Below are positions 1-6,115 of a stretch of DNA of 7,576 nucleotides, in pieces. The notes under the pieces are model-generated. The model saw only the letters and a list, made by a program, of their open reading frames with translations. It was not told the origin of the DNA and did no database searches. Position numbers and translations under genes: made by a program. This stretch comes from Acinetobacter sp. UBA6641 (lineage in GTDB: Bacteria; Pseudomonadota; Gammaproteobacteria; Pseudomonadales; Moraxellaceae), in contig DKLL01000259.1 of assembly GCA_002455755.1 (NCBI GenBank), forward strand, positions 2,009 to 9,584, read 5' to 3'. Numbering within the stretch: the stretch's first letter is position 1; the number at the start of each line of letters is the position of its first letter.

Positions 1-276
1 CAAAAAGCCCTGCATGAACTGGTTGAAGGTTTTACCCTATTGCCGAATGTCCTGGTCAATGTTCGTCTGGCGGAAATGTTTGATCCGTATTCAGTACCTG
101 CACTGGTGGCTGAATTTGATCAGGCTGAAACCCAGTTGAAAGGTCGTGGCCGTTTACTGATTCGTAAATCGGGAACGGAACCCGTCATCCGAGTCATGGT
201 CGAAGGTGATAATCTTCAGGAGGTGACTGATTTGGCTAATCATCTTGCAGATAGTGTACGCGCTAACGCAGCTTAA
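1..276 (+). CDS. glmM: Phosphoglucosamine mutase, C-terminal fragment (5' truncated by window)
   Basis: The frame is open from base 1 and ends at TAA 274-276, giving the last 91 residues of a protein whose family is normally about 445 long. GlmM converts glucosamine-6-phosphate to glucosamine-1-phosphate in the cytoplasm, on the route to UDP-GlcNAc for peptidoglycan and LPS. The fragment is the C-terminal domain 4 of the phosphohexomutase fold. It carries the phosphate-binding loop RKSGTEP (fragment residues 55-61), followed by IRVMVEG, both very close to E. coli GlmM as I remember it. The catalytic serine loop and metal-binding site lie upstream, outside the window. A TTG at position 40 is an internal codon, not the start. 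pdxH follows after 9 nt, which suggests co-transcription. The related mutases PgmA and ManB share the loop, but the surrounding sequence favours GlmM. Confidence 0.93.
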   Translation, partial: QKALHELVEGFTLLPNVLVNVRLAEMFDPYSVPALVAEFDQAETQLKGRGRLLIRKSGTEPVIRVMVEGDNLQEVTDLANHLADSVRANAA

Positions 277-285
277 GGTAACAAT

Positions 286-942
286 ATGAAGGATGTGATT
301 AAAGACTTAAGCGAACTTCGCTTAAGTTACCAAAAAGGGGAATTGCATGAAACTCATCTGGCTGAACATCCACATGAGCAATTCTTGAATTGGTTTAACC
401 ACGCTTTAGATGCAAAACTGCATGAGCCCTACGCCATGTCATTGGCAACTGCCAATAAACAGGGCCGTCCGCATGTACGTACTGTATTATTACGCGGCGC
501 GACTGAAGCGGGTTATGATTTTTATACCAATTATGACAGCCAGAAAGGCCTGGATTTGGCAGAAAATCCCTATGCCGAATTGCTGTTTTATTGGCCCGAG
601 CAAGAGCGCCAGATTCGTGTCGGTGGCCGCGTTGAGAAAATCTCTTTAGAAGAATCGACCGAGTATTATCATAAACGCCCACGAGACAGTCAGATTGCAG
701 CGCATATCAGTACGCCACAAAGTGGCGTGATTGCCAGTCGTGAGGAATTGCAAACCCGTTTTCAGGCCTTGCAGGACTTGGTGAGTGACAAAGCAGAATT
801 GGCAAAACCTGAATTCTGGGGCGGCTATCGTCTGCAACCAGATTATTATGAATTTTGGCAAGGTCGTCCCAACCGTTTACATGACCGCTTGAGTTATGAA
901 AGAATCGGAAGTACCTGGAAATTACAACGACTCATGCCTTAA
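286..942 (+). CDS. pdxH: Pyridoxine/pyridoxamine 5'-phosphate oxidase
   Basis: This FMN-dependent cytoplasmic enzyme oxidises pyridoxine- or pyridoxamine-5'-phosphate to pyridoxal 5'-phosphate, the last step of PLP synthesis and salvage. The 218-residue length equals that of E. coli PdxH. The flavin-binding split-barrel core is visible: MSLATANKQGRPHVRTVLLR (51-70) and YTNYDSQKG (80-88). The C-terminal signature runs from PEFWGGYRL (175-183) through EFWQGRPNRLHDRLSYER (189-206). It includes R197 and H199, which match the substrate-binding Arg197/His199 of the E. coli enzyme in position. The protein ends RLMP, like the usual RLxP terminus. ATG 286 has an AAGG ribosome binding site (275-278) about 7 nt upstream. 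The gene sits 9 nt after glmM, and its stop overlaps the recJ start (TAATG), so it lies within an operon. A perfect inverted repeat occupies codons 7-14. Confidence 0.97.
   Translation: MKDVIKDLSELRLSYQKGELHETHLAEHPHEQFLNWFNHALDAKLHEPYAMSLATANKQGRPHVRTVLLRGATEAGYDFYTNYDSQKGLDLAENPYAELLFYWPEQERQIRVGGRVEKISLEESTEYYHKRPRDSQIAAHISTPQSGVIASREELQTRFQALQDLVSDKAELAKPEFWGGYRLQPDYYEFWQGRPNRLHDRLSYERIGSTWKLQRLMP
305..327. repeat. Perfect inverted repeat, 11-bp arms, inside the pdxH start
   Basis: The arms ACTTAAGCGAA (305-315) and TTCGCTTAAGT (317-327) are exact reverse complements around one central base (316). The repeat begins 19 nt after the pdxH ATG. As RNA it could form a stem of about 10 bp with a three-base loop. 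It has no trailing T-run, so it is not an intrinsic terminator. Function is unknown. Confidence 0.6.
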
Positions 943-2645
943 TGCCAAAAACACTGATTCAGCAACGACCGTTTATTACACGCCCTGAAAACTTTCAGGG
1001 CGTGTCGCCGTTTATTGCACAAATTTTAGCGCGCCGCGGTGTGCAATCAGAACAAGAACTAGAGCTGAAATTGAAGCATCTTTTAGCGCCGACCATGAAG
1101 GGTTTGGATGCTGCCGTTCAGTTGATGGACCACGCGATTGACCAGCAAAAGAAAATCGTGATTGTAGGCGATTATGATGCCGATGGTGCCACCAGCACCG
1201 CATTGATGGTACTAGCCCTGCGGGATATGGGAGCCAATGTCGACTATCTGGTACCGGACCGTTTTAAATATGGCTATGGTTTAACACCGGCCATTGCCGA
1301 TTTAGCGTTTACAAATTTTCAGCCCGATTTGCTGATTACTGTCGATAATGGTATTTCCAGTCATACAGGAGTGGAGCAGGCGCAAGCACATGGCATGCAG
1401 GTGATTATTACCGACCATCACCTGACCACCAAGGAAACGCCTAAAGCGGAAGCTGTGGTCAATCCGAACCAGTTGGGCTGTGAATTTCCAAGCAAGGCTT
1501 TGGCTGGAGTCGGCGTGGCCTTTTACCTGCTTGCCAATTTGTCCAGTTATCGCGGCCAATTAGGCAAGTCAACCTCAAAAGTGGCCCAGTATCTCGATCT
1601 GGTGGCTTTAGGCACTTATGCCGATGTCGCGAGCCTGGATTATAATAACCGGATTCTGGTCGATGCCGGGGTCAAGCGCATACGGCAAAATCAGTGCCGT
1701 GCAGGGATGAGTGCATTACTGGATATTGCCGGACGTGACCCAGCCTGCTTAAAGGCTCAAGATTTAGGTTTTGTACTTGGTCCGCGTATCAATGCAGCGG
1801 GGCGTATGGAAACCATGGACATAGGGATTGAATGTCTGCTGGCTGCCGATCTGCAAACAGCCTATCCGTTAGCTCAGCAGTTAAATCAGTTGAACACTGA
1901 ACGCCGTCAGGTCGAGACCCAGATGAAGCAGGAAGCCTTGTCTGAACTGGCCCAGCTCGAGCTGGACAAAGAACATTTACCTGCCGCACTCATTCTGTTT
2001 GAACCGCATTGGCATCAGGGCGTGATTGGGATCGTGGCCGGTCGTTTAAAAGAACAGTTCCATCGCCCCAGTATTGTTTTTGCCTCCGATGAAGATGGTA
2101 TTCATATTAAAGGCTCGGCTCGCTCCATAGAAGGCGTACATATACGTGATGCCATTGAAATGATTGCCGAGCAGCATCCACATCTGGTCAGCCATTTTGG
2201 CGGACATGCCGCAGCTGCCGGTTTGACCATTCAGAAACAGCATTTTGATGAATTTAAACAGGTGTTTGAAGCTTTAATCTCAAATATGGATGCGTCCCTG
2301 TTTCACGCCACTTTATGGACCGATGGTGAATTACCGACAGAAAATTTCCACATTGAAACCGTCGATTTTCTGCAAAACTTAACGCCTTGGGGACAAAAAT
2401 TTCCATCACCGATTTTTGAGGGGGTCTTCAAGGTTCTGGATTATCGCTGGCTGAAGGAAATGCATTTAAAGCTGCGTCTGGCTTTGGATAATGGTCAAAT
2501 TGTAGAAGCGATTGCCTTTAATGCGCGAGACAAATTTGAATTTGATGCCATGCAGGATAGCGTACGACTAGTGTATGAAATTGATAAAAATGAATTTAAT
2601 GGCAACGTCAGTTTGCAACTACGCGTGATCCATCTGGAACAATAA
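942..2645 (+). CDS. recJ: Single-stranded-DNA-specific 5'-3' exonuclease RecJ
   Basis: RecJ degrades single-stranded DNA 5' to 3' in RecF-pathway recombination, mismatch repair and base-excision repair. The 567 residues compare with 577 in E. coli. DHH-superfamily metal-binding motifs appear in order: GDYDADG (76-82), VDNG (134-137), the eponymous DHH (158-160) and GTYADV (224-229). These are followed by GPRINAAGRM (280-289). The DHHA1 nucleic-acid-binding domain has HQGVIGIVAGRL (358-369), GSARS (391-395) and GGHAAAAG (420-427). A C-terminal OB-like region follows, up to about residue 567. All metal ligands expected for the family seem present. ATG 942 overlaps the pdxH stop by one base and has no convincing ribosome binding site, so translation is probably coupled to pdxH. 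The gene ends directly against a terminator hairpin. A 13-bp-arm inverted repeat lies in codons 13-22. Confidence 0.97.
   Translation: MPKTLIQQRPFITRPENFQGVSPFIAQILARRGVQSEQELELKLKHLLAPTMKGLDAAVQLMDHAIDQQKKIVIVGDYDADGATSTALMVLALRDMGANVDYLVPDRFKYGYGLTPAIADLAFTNFQPDLLITVDNGISSHTGVEQAQAHGMQVIITDHHLTTKETPKAEAVVNPNQLGCEFPSKALAGVGVAFYLLANLSSYRGQLGKSTSKVAQYLDLVALGTYADVASLDYNNRILVDAGVKRIRQNQCRAGMSALLDIAGRDPACLKAQDLGFVLGPRINAAGRMETMDIGIECLLAADLQTAYPLAQQLNQLNTERRQVETQMKQEALSELAQLELDKEHLPAALILFEPHWHQGVIGIVAGRLKEQFHRPSIVFASDEDGIHIKGSARSIEGVHIRDAIEMIAEQHPHLVSHFGGHAAAAGLTIQKQHFDEFKQVFEALISNMDASLFHATLWTDGELPTENFHIETVDFLQNLTPWGQKFPSPIFEGVFKVLDYRWLKEMHLKLRLALDNGQIVEAIAFNARDKFEFDAMQDSVRLVYEIDKNEFNGNVSLQLRVIHLEQ
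978..1005. repeat. Perfect inverted repeat, 13-bp arms, inside the recJ start
   Basis: ACACGCCCTGAAA (978-990) and TTTCAGGGCGTGT (993-1005) are exact reverse complements separated by AC. In RNA this would form a GC-rich hairpin of about 12 bp starting 36 nt after the recJ ATG. No T-run follows (cgccgtttattg), so it does not look like a Rho-independent terminator. It encodes residues T13-S22 of RecJ, upstream of the catalytic motifs. Confidence 0.65.
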
Positions 2646-2673
2646 AAAAAACCGCTCGGTTGAGCGGTTTTTT
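2646..2673. terminator. Bidirectional terminator between recJ and the convergent porin gene
   Basis: Stem ACCGCTC (2651-2657), loop GGTT and GAGCGGT (2662-2668), flanked by an A-run (2646-2651) and a T-run (2668-2673). It can therefore act on both strands. It starts at the base after the recJ stop and lies 17 bp from the stop of the convergent porin gene at 2691. Confidence 0.92.
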
Positions 2674-2690
2674 GTTTTTAATTTAAAAAT

Positions 2691-3446
2691 TTAGAAGCGA
2701 TACGCACCACGTAGCGCAAAGACATTGCCAGCATCGGCAAAGTGAATAGACCCTTCTAAACTAACTTGTTGATTCAGGAATTTTTTTGCACGAATGGTAA
2801 ATACGTCGCTGTCTTTTAGATCACTGTCTGCAAAACCGAGACCTAAGCTCAAGGTATTATCCAGATATAAGTCGGTGCCTAAAGTATAGGCATCAAGATC
2901 ACCAAAATTTGCTCCTGCTTCACAATTCATATCATACTGACCGACCCGAGTCACATACTTGGCACGTAAAGTTGGATCGACCCCATCATCTACATCATTG
3001 TCATAGCCGGCAAGACCCACAGCAAACAATAAGCCGGGGATAGGTAAATAGCCTAATTCTGCTGAATAAAGCGTGGTATCAAAATCTTCAGAGCCTTCAG
3101 TTTCTTCACTCACTTGGCCCAGATTTCCGCTGATATAGAAATCGGAATGAGGAACAAAGTATTCAATACCGGCATTGAAGGTTGTATTTTCATAGCTGTC
3201 ATAATCAATATATGAAAGGGCTGCATTCATATTACTGGCACGATTTAAAAATGCGGCTTCATTGTAGGGATTATTTTTAAGGCGTACTGAGTCAAAGTAG
3301 TAAGTTCCATCAATTCCAAAACCAGTCGAAGTATCCCCATTGTCTGGATCTACAAGAGCAATTGTGCCTCCTACTTCAGCCTGATAGGCATGAGCAGTTC
3401 CTAAACTTGCAACAAGCACAGCAGAAAGAGCAATTTTTTTAAGCAT
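2691..3446 (-). CDS. Putative outer-membrane porin (Omp33-36-like), paralogue A
   Basis: A 251-residue predicted outer-membrane beta-barrel. Residues 1-20 form a Sec signal peptide (MLKK, hydrophobic core, then AHA|Y), and the chain ends in YRF, the C-terminal Phe typical of BAM-inserted barrels. The mature start YQAEVGG and the segment EAAFLNRASN (63-72) resemble what I recall of Acinetobacter Omp33-36 and its 'putative porin' relatives, but the substrate is unknown. Alternating strands separated by acidic loops fit a barrel. DNDVDDGVD (149-157) resembles a calcium-type loop and is shared with the neighbouring paralogue. C175 is the only cysteine, which is unusual for this class; the paralogue has Leu there. 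The start is supported by GAGGGG (3455-3460) 8 nt upstream. It has its own promoter candidate and shares the recJ terminator. I am confident of outer-membrane location, less so of transport specificity. Confidence 0.85.
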   Translation of the reverse strand: MLKKIALSAVLVASLGTAHAYQAEVGGTIALVDPDNGDTSTGFGIDGTYYFDSVRLKNNPYNEAAFLNRASNMNAALSYIDYDSYENTTFNAGIEYFVPHSDFYISGNLGQVSEETEGSEDFDTTLYSAELGYLPIPGLLFAVGLAGYDNDVDDGVDPTLRAKYVTRVGQYDMNCEAGANFGDLDAYTLGTDLYLDNTLSLGLGFADSDLKDSDVFTIRAKKFLNQQVSLEGSIHFADAGNVFALRGAYRF

Positions 3447-3505
3447 TTAACGTTCCCCTCGTTATGAAAGCGATTCAATAGCGTTTTATCTTATAGTTGT
3501 AACAA

Positions 3506-3533
3506 ATTGTATGTTAAATAATCGCACAGTCAA
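3506..3533 (-). promoter_or_regulatory. Sigma70-type promoter of porin paralogue A
   Basis: On the - strand, TTGACT (3528-3533) and TACAAT (3506-3511) are separated by 16 bp. Each matches consensus at five of six positions. Transcription would start near position 3499, leaving a leader of about 50 nt. The near-palindrome TTGTTACAA (3497-3505) directly follows the -10 element. Confidence 0.65.
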
Positions 3534-3567
3534 TCTGCATTTTCTATATAAATGCTTAATTTAAAGG

Positions 3568-3600
3568 AAAAAAAATGGCCCATTCGAAAATGGGCCATTT
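3568..3600 (-). terminator. Rho-independent terminator of porin paralogue B
   Basis: On the - strand, 12-bp perfect arms AAATGGCCCATT / AATGGGCCATTT (3573-3584 and 3589-3600) enclose a TTCG tetraloop, and a run of eight T follows (3568-3575). It lies 23 bp beyond the stop of the upstream porin gene and before the promoter of the downstream one, so the two porins are probably separate transcription units. Confidence 0.93.
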
Positions 3601-3623
3601 GATGAAAAGGGATGTAGGCGTGC

Positions 3624-4412
3624 TTAGAAGCGGTATTTGGCAGCTACACCGAATGAGTTGTAGTCGTTGTTGCCGACTTCACCGAAACCAACTCGACCTT
3701 CAAGGCTGACTTGCTGGTTAAAGAATTTACGGGCATTAATGCCAAATTCATTTTGATCAGTTAAGTCGTTGTTGTAATAATCCGCACCAATACTCAATGA
3801 TTTGTCAATGAAGTAATCGGCAGCAAGATTAAACTCGTCTAGATCACCAAATGATGCACCTGCTTCAAGGTTGATGTCTTTACCATTACTGAGTTGAGTC
3901 ACGTATTTGGCACGAAGTGTTGGATCTACACCATCGTCATTGTCGTTGTCATACCCTTTTACACCAGCGGCGATTAACAAGCCTCGTGCTGGAAGGTAGC
4001 CGACTTCAGCAGAATAATAAGTGGTATCGAAGTCATATTTTTGACCCAATACATCACGGTATTCAGTATTGTTACGGCTTACATCACCACCGAGATAAAA
4101 ATCCGAGTTTGGAACGTAGACTTCGGCACCGATACCATAAGTGTTGTCATCTACATCACCACGATCAGCAAATGTTGCGTGTGCATTAACGTTGCTGGCA
4201 CGGTCAAGGAATGCTGCTTCTGCAAGTGGCGCATTACGAGTTTGAACGGGGTTAAAGTAATAAGTACCATCTACACCGAAAGCACTGCCTGAGCTGCCAT
4301 TGTCTGGATCAATATAAGCTGCTGCTGCACCGACTTCGGCTTGGTAGGCATTGGCTGTACCTGTAACTGCTAGAGCAGAAAGAAGTGCTGAAGCAATGGC
4401 TAATTTTTTCAT
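3624..4412 (-). CDS. Putative outer-membrane porin (Omp33-36-like), paralogue B
   Basis: A 262-residue paralogue of the adjacent porin, in the same orientation. Residues 1-22 form a signal peptide ending ANA|Y. The mature protein starts YQAEVG and ends KYRF, as expected for an outer-membrane barrel. Blocks shared with the neighbour include DPDNG (35-39), DGTYYF (48-53), EAAFLDRASNVNA (65-77), YDNDNDDGVDPTLRAKYVT (154-172), EAGASFGDLD (183-192) and NQQVSLEG (232-239). Conservation spans the whole length, so this is a tandem duplication with divergence, not a domain match. APLAEAAFL strongly recalls the Acinetobacter Omp33-36 family. There is no cysteine. ATG 4412 is supported by GAGGGG (4421-4426) with the same 8-nt spacing as its neighbour. 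The gene is transcribed divergently from prfB and has its own terminator. Substrate is unknown. Confidence 0.87.
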   Translation of the reverse strand: MKKLAIASALLSALAVTGTANAYQAEVGAAAAYIDPDNGSSGSAFGVDGTYYFNPVQTRNAPLAEAAFLDRASNVNAHATFADRGDVDDNTYGIGAEVYVPNSDFYLGGDVSRNNTEYRDVLGQKYDFDTTYYSAEVGYLPARGLLIAAGVKGYDNDNDDGVDPTLRAKYVTQLSNGKDINLEAGASFGDLDEFNLAADYFIDKSLSIGADYYNNDLTDQNEFGINARKFFNQQVSLEGRVGFGEVGNNDYNSFGVAAKYRF

Positions 4413-4468
4413 GGATACTACCCCTCAAATTTTGGTTAAAAAATAATACATTTTTTGTTACAACTTTT

Positions 4469-4496
4469 AGTCTAGACCAAAACAAACCTAGGTCAA
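4469..4496 (-). promoter_or_regulatory. Candidate promoter of porin paralogue B
   Basis: On the - strand, TTGACC (4491-4496) and TAGACT (4469-4474) are 16 bp apart, the same spacing as in the other porin promoter. The -10 is weaker (four of six). Two 8-bp CTAG-centred palindromes, ACCTAGGT (4486-4493) and GTCTAGAC (4470-4477), overlap the -35 and -10 elements and could be operator half-sites. A TTGTNACAA motif (4455-4463) lies just downstream. Confidence 0.5.
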
Positions 4497-4780
4497 TCCA
4501 TTCAGAGTTACAGAAATGTTGCCAACGTAATATTATGTAATTTTTATAATATAAGTAATTGAAATTTAAATTATTGTTTAAATGTTTTGTTTTATTAAAA
4601 TTGTGGAGGTTTGATGAATTCAAGCATTTTTTTCATAGAAAACCGAGTATTTTGTAACATAAAAATGATGTAAATCTTAAAAATACCCTACAAAGTAAGT
4701 GTGTTTGAACGGCTGTTTTTATTCACTATTTGCTCAATTGTTATTGAATTAAAGCGCGCTAAAACTGTCTCCATGCTCTG
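4497..4780. other. AT-rich intergenic DNA between porin B and prfB promoters
   Basis: A very AT-rich stretch between divergent genes. Apart from one speculative 19-codon ORF at 4614 and scattered -10-like hexamers (for example TATAAT 4545-4550, without a well-spaced -35), I find no RNA gene, strong hairpin or conserved coding frame. The longer frames here overlap porin B out of frame and look like chance. Confidence 0.5.
4614..4673 (+). CDS. Speculative 19-residue small ORF with a strong Shine-Dalgarno
   Basis: ATG 4614 to TAA 4671-4673 encodes MNSSIFFIENRVFCNIKMM. What draws attention is GGAGG (4605-4609), four bases before the ATG, in surroundings almost devoid of G runs. The spacing is slightly short. 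No convincing promoter is seen, and the peptide has no recognised family. It may be chance or a leader peptide upstream of prfB. Confidence 0.15.
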   Translation: MNSSIFFIENRVFCNIKMM

Positions 4781-4789
4781 TGTTATAAT
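4781..4789 (+). promoter_or_regulatory. Extended -10 promoter of prfB
   Basis: TGTTATAAT is a perfect TGnTATAAT extended -10. No good -35 lies 16-18 bp upstream, which the extended element can offset. The start point should be near 4796, about 37 nt before the GTG. The bases straight after the -10 are G+C-rich (GCGGGC, 4791-4796), a discriminator type linked to stringent control. Confidence 0.65.
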
Positions 4790-4832
4790 TGCGGGCTATT
4801 TAAGCCCAGTATTCTGATTGAGAGTAATTCAC

Positions 4833-5928
4833 GTGGAAATTAATCCTTATCTAAACCAATTAAAAGACTTAAACGACCGTGGTCTGACATTACGGGGGTA
4901 TCTTTGACTACGATCTGAAAAAAGAGCGTTTAGAAGAGGTCCTGCGTGAACTGGAAGACCCGGCGATCTGGAATGACCAAAGCCGTGCCCAAGCCATGGC
5001 CAAAGAAAAAGGCGAGCTTGAGAATGTACTGAATGTACTGGATGGTTTGGCCACTCAGCTGGAAGATGCCCAAGCCATGCTTGACCTGGCTGTAGAAGCA
5101 GACGAAGAAGCCATGCTTGAGGATGTTCAGGCTGAACTTGATGTTGCAGAAGCAGAATTGGCAAAACTTGAGTTCCGCCGCATGTTCAGCAATCCGATGG
5201 ATCCGAACCCGTGTTATGTGGAGATTCAGGCCGGTTCAGGTGGTACAGAAGCACAGGACTGGGCTTCAATGCTGCTGCGTATGTACTTGCGCTGGATTGA
5301 ACGTCATGGTTTTAAAGCCGAAGTGATGGAAGAATCGGACGGTGATGTAGCCGGAATTAAATCGGCCACCATTCGTGTGGAAGGCGAGTATGCCTATGGC
5401 TGGCTGCGTACCGAATCCGGGGTACACCGTTTAGTGCGTAAATCACCTTTTGACTCGGGTAACCGTCGTCATACCTCATTCTCTGCCGTGTTTGTATCGC
5501 CAGAGGTGGATGACAACATTGAAATTGATATTAACCCGGCAGACGTGCGTACCGATACCTATCGTGCATCCGGTGCCGGCGGTCAGCACATTAACAAAAC
5601 CGACTCTGCGGTACGTTTAACCCACGCACCAACCGGTATTGTAGTGGCGTGTCAGAACCAGCGTTCACAACATGCCAACCGTGACCATGCCTGGAAACAG
5701 TTACGTGCCAAACTCTATGAATTAGAGATGAGCAAACGTAATGAAGCGGCGCAGGCGCTGGAAGATACCAAATCTGATATCGGCTGGGGCAGCCAGATCC
5801 GTTCATACGTACTGGATGACTCGCGTATTAAAGACCTGCGTACTGGTGTGGAAACCTCGAACACCGGTGCAGTGCTGGATGGCGATCTGGATAAATTTAT
5901 TGAAGCCAGCTTGAAACAGGGCCTATAA
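4833..5928 (+). CDS. prfB: Peptide chain release factor 2 (programmed +1 frameshift)
   Basis: RF2 recognises UGA and UAA stop codons and triggers peptide release on the ribosome. Translation starts at GTG 4833 with MEINP..., matching E. coli MFEINP. It reads 24 codons to an in-frame TGA (4905-4907), then continues +1 from GAC 4906 to TAA 5926-5928, so the coding join is 4833..4904 and 4906..5928. The product is 364 residues against 365 in E. coli. The stop-recognition tripeptide SPF is at 204-206. The catalytic GGQ is at 249-251 within [13 protein letters not shown], with Ala at the position corresponding to E. coli 246. The N-terminal half is the helical domain 1. GAGAG (4820-4824) is a modest ribosome binding site. 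A caller ignoring the shift would wrongly start at ATG 4996. A terminator follows 13 nt after the stop. Confidence 0.97.
4893..4908 (+). promoter_or_regulatory. prfB: RF2 autoregulatory +1 frameshift site
   Basis: The order is an SD-like G run (GGGGG 4894-4898), TAT, the slippery CTT (4902-4904), TGA (4905-4907), then C. When RF2 is scarce, the UGA stalls the ribosome and peptidyl-tRNA-Leu slips from CUU to UUU, so the factor sets its own level. Spacing is the same as in E. coli. Here the Arg codon is CGG where E. coli has AGG, so the SD-like helix begins one base later. Confidence 0.95.
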
Positions 5929-5941
5929 GTTTATTGCGTGG

Positions 5942-5970
5942 AAAAGCAGAGGCGGGTCCTCTGCTTTTTT
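5942..5970 (+). terminator. Rho-independent terminator of prfB
   Basis: AAAAGCAGAGG (5942-5952) pairs perfectly with CCTCTGCTTTT (5958-5968) around a CGGGT loop, and the T-run continues to 5970. It lies 13 nt after the prfB stop, so prfB is probably monocistronic; no lysS follows it, unlike in E. coli. Confidence 0.92.
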
Positions 5971-6071
5971 AGCTTTAACGTTTCTCGATCAGCAGGCTGA
6001 ATGCTTCTGATCAGACAATGCTAGAATGATCTGAATTTGAATAAAATTACAGCAATTTACAAAATGACTCA

Positions 6072-6115
6072 TAATATCGATAATTTTCGATATTAATATC
6101 GTATAAATTCGATAT
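6072..6115. promoter_or_regulatory. Array of four ATATCGA half-sites: probable operator of the arsR-type/OYE operon
   Basis: Repeat 1 pairs TAATATCGA (6072-6080) with TCGATATTA (6087-6095), perfect 9-bp arms around 6 bases. Repeat 2 (6096-6115) pairs ATATCG with CGATAT around 8 bases, and its inner bases are also dyad-symmetric except one pair. Between them CGATATTAATATCG (6088-6101) is itself a perfect palindrome. Dyad centres fall at 6083.5, 6094.5 and 6105.5, an 11-bp period. The array overlaps the -35 region and enters the -10 of the downstream promoter, so binding should repress. The likeliest ligand is the ArsR-type protein encoded just downstream. Confidence 0.75.

Noticed and set aside
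1952..1965. 14-bp palindrome CCAGCTCGAGCTGG in recJ
   Set aside because: A perfect dyad of this size is expected about once in two windows of this length by chance, and it encodes a helical linker.
3917..4292. Plus-strand frames opposite porin B (90 and 83 codons)
   Set aside because: Antisense to a well-supported secreted barrel protein; His/Cys-rich low-complexity composition typical of a shadow frame.
4309..4623. 104-codon minus-strand frame upstream of and overlapping porin B
   Set aside because: It overlaps the porin B start out of frame, its N-terminal half comes from AT-rich intergenic DNA rich in Asn/Leu/Tyr codons, and it lacks a credible ribosome binding site or family.
4996..5928. 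prfB starting at ATG 4996 as a 310-residue protein
   Set aside because: This omits the first 54 residues. The upstream 24-codon segment, in-frame TGA and frameshift signal match RF2 exactly.
5988..6015. GATCAG...CTGATC imperfect hairpin after the prfB terminator
   Set aside because: Stem is bulged, the loop is long and no T-run follows; the real terminator at 5942-5970 accounts for this position.
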